From: a virus
DNA length: 42,137 nucleotides
Strand: one strand, 5' to 3'
Virus record (IMG/VR): IMGVR_UViG_3300044691_000200
Span: 1 to 42,137 of that record
Numbering within the stretch: position 1 is the stretch's first letter; each line of letters starts with the position of its first letter. Shown here one piece after another: positions 39,039 through 42,137 of this stretch. The notes under the pieces were generated by a model. The model was given only the letters and a program-made list of their open reading frames with translations, ran no database searches and was not told where the DNA came from. The position numbers and the translations under genes are program-made.

Positions 39039-39106
39039 AGGTCGAACACTACCTCATATGAGTCATTTCTGAAATAGACTTGCGTTAATGAGTTATATAC
39101 GTCAGT
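39039..39106. promoter_or_regulatory. Divergent promoter/operator of the genetic switch
   Basis: This AT-rich 68-base gap contains the palindrome CTCATATGAG at 39053-39062 and a repeated ATGAGTCAT/ATGAGTTAT pair at 39058-39066 and 39088-39096, spaced 30 bases. These are candidate operators. TATATA near 39094-39099 could be the -10 of a rightward promoter producing a short-leader or leaderless mRNA. Confidence 0.65.
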
Positions 39107-39352
39107 ATGACTTTTATGACACAGGCTGTGATCAACAGAAGAGCGAAACTCGCCGGGGAGATCCGGGCGGAACTCGCCCGCCAGAACAAGTCGGTTGCCG
39201 CGCTAGCCAAAGCAATCAACATGGATCCAGCGACCCTCGGCCGCAGACTCAAAGGCAACAAACCGTTCTACTTCGAAGAGCTTGAAGCCGTCTCGCAGTT
39301 TCTGGGATTCCGTCTATCGGAGTTCACTGCCCGGACGGACGACCCCGAATGA
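39107..39352 (+). CDS. Cro-like HTH regulator
   Basis: This encodes 81 residues; start ATG at 39107 or at 39119 (no clear ribosome site for either). The XRE fold is visible: LAGEIRAELARQNKSVAALAKAINMDPATLGRRLKGNKPF (read in parts), then FEELEAVSQFLGFRLSEF. It is the first gene of the rightward operon and faces the repressor, so it probably competes for the same operators and favours lytic growth. Confidence 0.78.
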   Translation: MTFMTQAVINRRAKLAGEIRAELARQNKSVAALAKAINMDPATLGRRLKGNKPFYFEELEAVSQFLGFRLSEFTARTDDPE

Positions 39353-39564
39353 AAACCCCCGTCTCGAAAGCGCCTCTGGCGTACAGCCTCACCGAAGCTG
39401 CACAAGCAGTCGGCATCAGTGTCGAACTTCTCAAGACGAAGATCCGCGCCGGCGACATCAACCCCCGCTATGTGAATTCGAAGCCGGTCATTCCGGTGAC
39501 CGAGTTGCAGGCATGGGTTGACTCTCTCCCGCTCGAGAGCCGCACCGAACGGGGGCGCATCTGA
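39349..39564 (+). CDS. Excisionase-like helix-turn-helix protein
   Basis: This encodes 71 residues. YSLTEAAQAVGISVELLKTKIRAG and NSKPVIPVTELQAWVDSLP form a MerR/excisionase-type wHTH. Overlap with the Cro-like gene (ATGA) ties it to lytic expression, which would suit a true excisionase better than the gene after int. Which of the two acts on attL/attR cannot be decided here. Confidence 0.72.
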   Translation: MKTPVSKAPLAYSLTEAAQAVGISVELLKTKIRAGDINPRYVNSKPVIPVTELQAWVDSLPLESRTERGRI

Positions 39565-40520
39565 TGTCCCCGGAGGAGGAGGAAGGCCCCCGCTGGAACG
39601 AGGGCCTTCAGGGAACAGAAGGAGATCAGTCCTTGTCCGATGCTCAGACTACCAGCGTGACCACCGACGTGGCCATGCTCGAAACGCTCGATCCCGCCAG
39701 CCGCGAGGTTGCCGTTACGTCGATGCTCGACCAGGCGCGGCAGTGGTTAGAGCGGGCGAAGGAATCCACGATGCCCGCGCAGGATGTGGCGGAGTTCAAA
39801 GCGTTCGTCGCGACCGTGGCCGAAGCGGCAAAGCAGAAGAAGCTCTCCGAGGAAATCCAACTAGACGCCATCGAAATGGTTCGGCGCTCAGAGCGGGCGC
39901 TAGGCGTGGCGATCCGACAAGGACAGGTCGCCGGAGAGGTCATGAGCAAAGGTGGCGATCAACACCGTCGAGCGACGGCACCCACGGATGCCGTCGCCCC
40001 GTCGCCCAAGTCATTCTTCGCGACGCGGAAAGAATACGACGACACCTACGCGATGACAGACAACGCCACAGATGAACAGTTTGAGCTGGCTCTCGAATCC
40101 GCGAAGGAGGAAGGGAACCTGTCTCGCCGCAACGTCGTAGCGAAGGTGAAAGAACTCAGTAGTTACCGTGACCAACGCGTTGCCAGGTGGGAACGCGTTG
40201 CACGTCTCGCAGCAAACGGCACACCGAGCTCTCAAGTCCTTGCCGAGGTCGGCGGGTACAGCCGTGAAGACAGTTTCCGCAAAGCGGCCCGCGATCGAGG
40301 CATCACCTTCCCCGCCGACAAACTGTCGAACTTTCGTCGCATCGACCCTCTCTATGTGGTCGAGCAGATCGTCCTCGGTCTTGAGGTCACCCTTACAACT
40401 CTCGATCTCGTGACATACGAGAACGTGACCCCGGAGCAGGCAGAGCAGTGGCTGGAACGACTCGTGTCCCCTCTTCGGGCTATCCGCAAGATGCAAACCG
40501 AATTGAAGGAGATCAAATAA
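39564..40520 (+). CDS. Hypothetical DNA-binding partner of the ParB-like gene
   Basis: This encodes 318 residues from ATG at 39564 (TGATG); TTG at 39633 has the better ribosome site (GAAGGAG) and would give 295 residues. The central region is helical (MLDQARQWLERAKESTM, EIQLDAIEMVRRSERALG), and RLAANGTPSSQVLAEVGGYSREDSFRKAARDRG (read in parts) looks like an HTH. It directly precedes the ParB-like gene and overlaps its start, so the two probably act together. Confidence 0.7.
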   Translation: MSPEEEEGPRWNEGLQGTEGDQSLSDAQTTSVTTDVAMLETLDPASREVAVTSMLDQARQWLERAKESTMPAQDVAEFKAFVATVAEAAKQKKLSEEIQLDAIEMVRRSERALGVAIRQGQVAGEVMSKGGDQHRRATAPTDAVAPSPKSFFATRKEYDDTYAMTDNATDEQFELALESAKEEGNLSRRNVVAKVKELSSYRDQRVARWERVARLAANGTPSSQVLAEVGGYSREDSFRKAARDRGITFPADKLSNFRRIDPLYVVEQIVLGLEVTLTTLDLVTYENVTPEQAEQWLERLVSPLRAIRKMQTELKEIK

Positions 40521-41347
40521 TGCCCACTCCGAACGATGTCCCGAAGAAGATCAAACGTCAGGCATCCATCCGCACCGTGAAGCTTGGCGAGATTCGCGTC
40601 AGCCCCACCGGGCAACGCGACCTGAACGAGAACCGTGTCAAGAAGATCCTGAACAACTTGGACATGGAACGCCTCGGCACCCTCACCGTCTCTCACCGTG
40701 ACGGGTTCTATTGGCTGATCGACGGCCAGCACCGCTTCAACGCCCTCAAGGAATTCTTCGGAGAAGGCTATGAGGAATGGGAGGTGGAGGCGTGGTGCTA
40801 CTTCGATCTCACCGAAGAGCAGGAAGCGGAGAAGTTTCTACAGCACAACGAAGTTCTGGCCGTCGACGCATTTGCGCGCTTCAAGGTCGGCGTCGCTGCT
40901 GGTCGGACGATGGAAAACGATGTTGACCGGATCGTCCGTTCGCTCAACCTGAACATCTCCAAGGGAATTTCCCACGGCTCCGTATCGGCCGTCTCTGCCC
41001 TCACCGACACCTATGTGAAGTACGGCCCCCACGGCCTCGTACAGACGCTGTGGACGATCCGCGAAGGCTTCGGTGACCGCGGCTTCGAGTCCGTGATCAT
41101 CTCGGGTGTGGCACGTTTCATCGCGCGTCACGAAGGACGCCTCGACCCGGACCGTCTAGTGAAGAAGCTCTCCACCGTCATGGGCGGGTCGAAGGGACTT
41201 CTGAACCGGGCTTACCTCGTTCGAGAACGTACCTCACAGCCGATCCCCGAGTGCATCGCCGCGTCAATCTCTGACATTTACAACGCCGGACTTCGCGGCA
41301 CCGCATCGCTCGGCTCGTGGTGGAAAGACGGAAAGGTTGCCGCCTGA
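40520..41347 (+). CDS. ParB/Srx-fold nuclease-domain protein (DUF6551-like)
   Basis: This encodes 275 residues from ATG at 40520, overlapping the previous stop. VKLGEIRVSPTGQRDLNENRVKKIL, TLTVSHRDGFYWLIDGQHRF (GQHR motif) and FLQHNEVLAVDAFARFKVG (read in parts) match the ParB N-terminal fold as used in phage proteins I associate with DUF6551. Members may bind or nick DNA or hydrolyse CTP, but that is known only for other ParB families. The C-terminal half is helical. No parA gene is present. Confidence 0.8.
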   Translation: MPTPNDVPKKIKRQASIRTVKLGEIRVSPTGQRDLNENRVKKILNNLDMERLGTLTVSHRDGFYWLIDGQHRFNALKEFFGEGYEEWEVEAWCYFDLTEEQEAEKFLQHNEVLAVDAFARFKVGVAAGRTMENDVDRIVRSLNLNISKGISHGSVSAVSALTDTYVKYGPHGLVQTLWTIREGFGDRGFESVIISGVARFIARHEGRLDPDRLVKKLSTVMGGSKGLLNRAYLVRERTSQPIPECIAASISDIYNAGLRGTASLGSWWKDGKVAA

Positions 41348-41475
41348 TGCTCGTCACCCCAGCCACCCACCACGCCATGCGCCAAGTCCTCGCTGACTAC
41401 CTGAACCCGCCACCCCCGTTGTCTCGGTGGGCCAGGTTCGTGCGGTACCTCAACCGCCCTATGACTGCCGGGTAG
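41347..41475 (+). CDS. Possible 42-residue protein
   Basis: The start is a TGATG overlap with the ParB-like gene. The product (LVTPATHHAMRQVLADYL, PPPPLSRWARFVRYLNRP) has one helix and a basic proline-rich part. Coupling supports translation; nothing else is known. Confidence 0.5.
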   Translation: MLVTPATHHAMRQVLADYLNPPPPLSRWARFVRYLNRPMTAG

Positions 41476-41490
41476 ATACCCACCCCGGCT

Positions 41491-41542
41491 AGGTGGCTGC
41501 GGACAGACCCCCGAACTGTCTCCCCCCGCGCAGCCACCACCT
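41491..41542 (+). other. Structured hairpin in the 222-base gap 41476-41697
   Basis: GGTGGCTGCG at 41492-41501 pairs perfectly with CGCAGCCACC at 41529-41538, and GACAG at 41502-41506 pairs with CTGTC at 41516-41520 inside it. It has no T-run. It could be an attenuator, terminator or small structured RNA within the early operon. The rest of the gap shows no convincing gene. Confidence 0.5.
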
Positions 41543-41697
41543 ACAACTTCATACAGATTCCCGTGATGCCCACTCTGGGCTATTGCCAACGGGAAGGCCA
41601 GCGGGCTCGTCCGCCACTTGAGCGTCGCCCGGCACGCAAGAAGCCGAAAGCCGGGCACCCAAATCTTCACCCACCGAACCGATCGAGGAGCAATCCA

Positions 41698-41850
41698 ATG
41701 AAGTCGAAAGAACTGAAACGGGCCGAAGCGGCCGAACGTCAGGAACGGTACGACGCCCTGACGCCGCTCGACAAGGAGTTGCAGGCGACCCTGCGACCCG
41801 GGCGATCACGCCGCGAACTGCAACGACTCAACGAGGAGAAGACCGCATGA
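41698..41850 (+). CDS. Small charged hypothetical protein
   Basis: This encodes 50 residues from ATG at 41698, chosen because GAGGAG lies upstream; a frame extending further back lacks a ribosome site. It is a highly charged single helix (KSKELKRAEAAERQERYDAL, then SRRELQRLNEEK). It overlaps the repeat-gene start by ATGA. Confidence 0.7.
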   Translation: MKSKELKRAEAAERQERYDALTPLDKELQATLRPGRSRRELQRLNEEKTA

Positions 41851-42137
41851 GCACCACCGTCACTACGCAGCAGGAACTCACAGCCGCTCTCGCGGATGAG
41901 ACAGTGCGCGAGATCGTCATCAACTCCCCCAAGAGTGTGGTGCTTGAGATCACGGACAGCAAGGACAAGACCGTCCGCGCCTCCAACTCATCGACCGTCT
42001 ACGCCTACGGCTCATCGACCGTCTACGCCTACGGCTCATCGACCGTCCGCGCCTCCGACTCATCGACCGTCCGCGCCTCCAACTCATCGACCGTCTACGC
42101 CTACGGCTCATCGACCGTCCGCGCCTCCGACTCATCG
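41847..42137 (+). CDS. SSTV-repeat protein (5' part; continues at base 63 through 836)
   Basis: ATG at 41847 overlaps the previous stop. The N-terminal 47 residues (TTQQELTAALADETVREIV, INSPKSVVLEITDSKDKTV) are a small beta-type cap. The 8-residue repeats begin at 41988 and are cut by the end of the window after six full units. With the 62-base overlap merged, the frame continues without shift into the 1-836 part. The cap-plus-repeat layout suggests that the repeats stack on the first domain (inference). Confidence 0.85.
   Translation, partial: MSTTVTTQQELTAALADETVREIVINSPKSVVLEITDSKDKTVRASNSSTVYAYGSSTVYAYGSSTVRASDSSTVRASNSSTVYAYGSSTVRASDSS
41988..42137 (+). repeat. Tandem 24-bp coding repeats, right end
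   Basis: Six full units (YAYG, YAYG, RASD, RASN, YAYG, RASD types) and a partial seventh. The last two full units and the partial one fall in the 62-base overlap with the left end, so about 20 distinct full units remain in the merged gene. A degenerate TVRASN unit precedes the tract. Confidence 0.95.
42076..42137. repeat. Terminal direct repeat, right copy (identical to 1-62)
   Basis: These 62 bases equal bases 1-62 and share codon phase. A longer overlap was tested by eye at the earlier SSTVYAYG unit (from 41988) and fails because the next unit differs, so 62 is the full match. Confidence 0.85.

Noticed and set aside
41950-42135. Minus-strand SR-rich ORF
   Set aside because: It is the antisense reading of the coding repeats and has no start signal or non-repeat sequence.

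Overview
The window is essentially the whole genome of a temperate, long-tailed (siphovirus-type) double-stranded DNA phage of a high-GC Gram-positive host, most likely an actinobacterium. This rests on the GC-rich sequence, frequent GTG starts, ATGA/GTGA/TGATG gene overlaps, the families of the terminase, portal, capsid and tail genes, and an actinophage-style tyrosine integrase. The host genus cannot be read from the sequence. The first 62 bases (1-62) are identical to the last 62 (42076-42137). Merging them closes the molecule into a circle of about 42,075 bp and restores one reading frame across the junction, so the ends are probably an arbitrary break in a circularly permuted genome, made inside a coding repeat tract.

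Layout in transcription order from the immunity switch. The lysogeny module (about 35.8-39.1 kb) holds a minus-strand lipoprotein, an attP core matching the 3' part of a tRNA-Lys gene, a small wHTH-like gene, the integrase, an excisionase-like gene and a minus-strand XRE repressor. From the divergent operator region (39.04-39.11 kb) a rightward early operon begins: Cro-like gene, excisionase-like gene, a ParB-like pair, small genes, and the junction-spanning gene with about 20 copies of an 8-residue SSTV repeat. It continues from 0.8 to 14.5 kb with regulators, a RecE-like exonuclease with RecT and RusA, a C5 and an N6 DNA methyltransferase, HNH nucleases, a replication-initiation-type protein, and many small Cys-rich or unknown proteins.

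The stretch 14.5-17.3 kb breaks the tight gene packing. It carries a promoter-like site, interleaved inverted repeats, a degenerate tRNA-Trp(CCA), several hairpins, a homing-type HNH gene, a HExxH protein and a 70-residue protein resembling the Acb2/Tad1 hairpin family of cyclic-nucleotide sponges. I regard it as the main accessory (cargo) region.

From 17.4 to 33.5 kb come the late genes in canonical order: HNH, terS, terL, portal, MuF-like, scaffold, major capsid (with an inserted Ig-like domain), connectors, tail terminator, major tail protein, tail chaperones joined by a -1 frameshift at A AAA AAA, a 927-residue tape measure, a LamG-containing tail protein and a C1q-like tail protein. Lysis genes follow at 33.5-35.7 kb: endolysin, two membrane proteins and a PLD-like protein, closed by a strong terminator. 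Functional names are assigned by family recognition and motifs read by eye; no database search was run.
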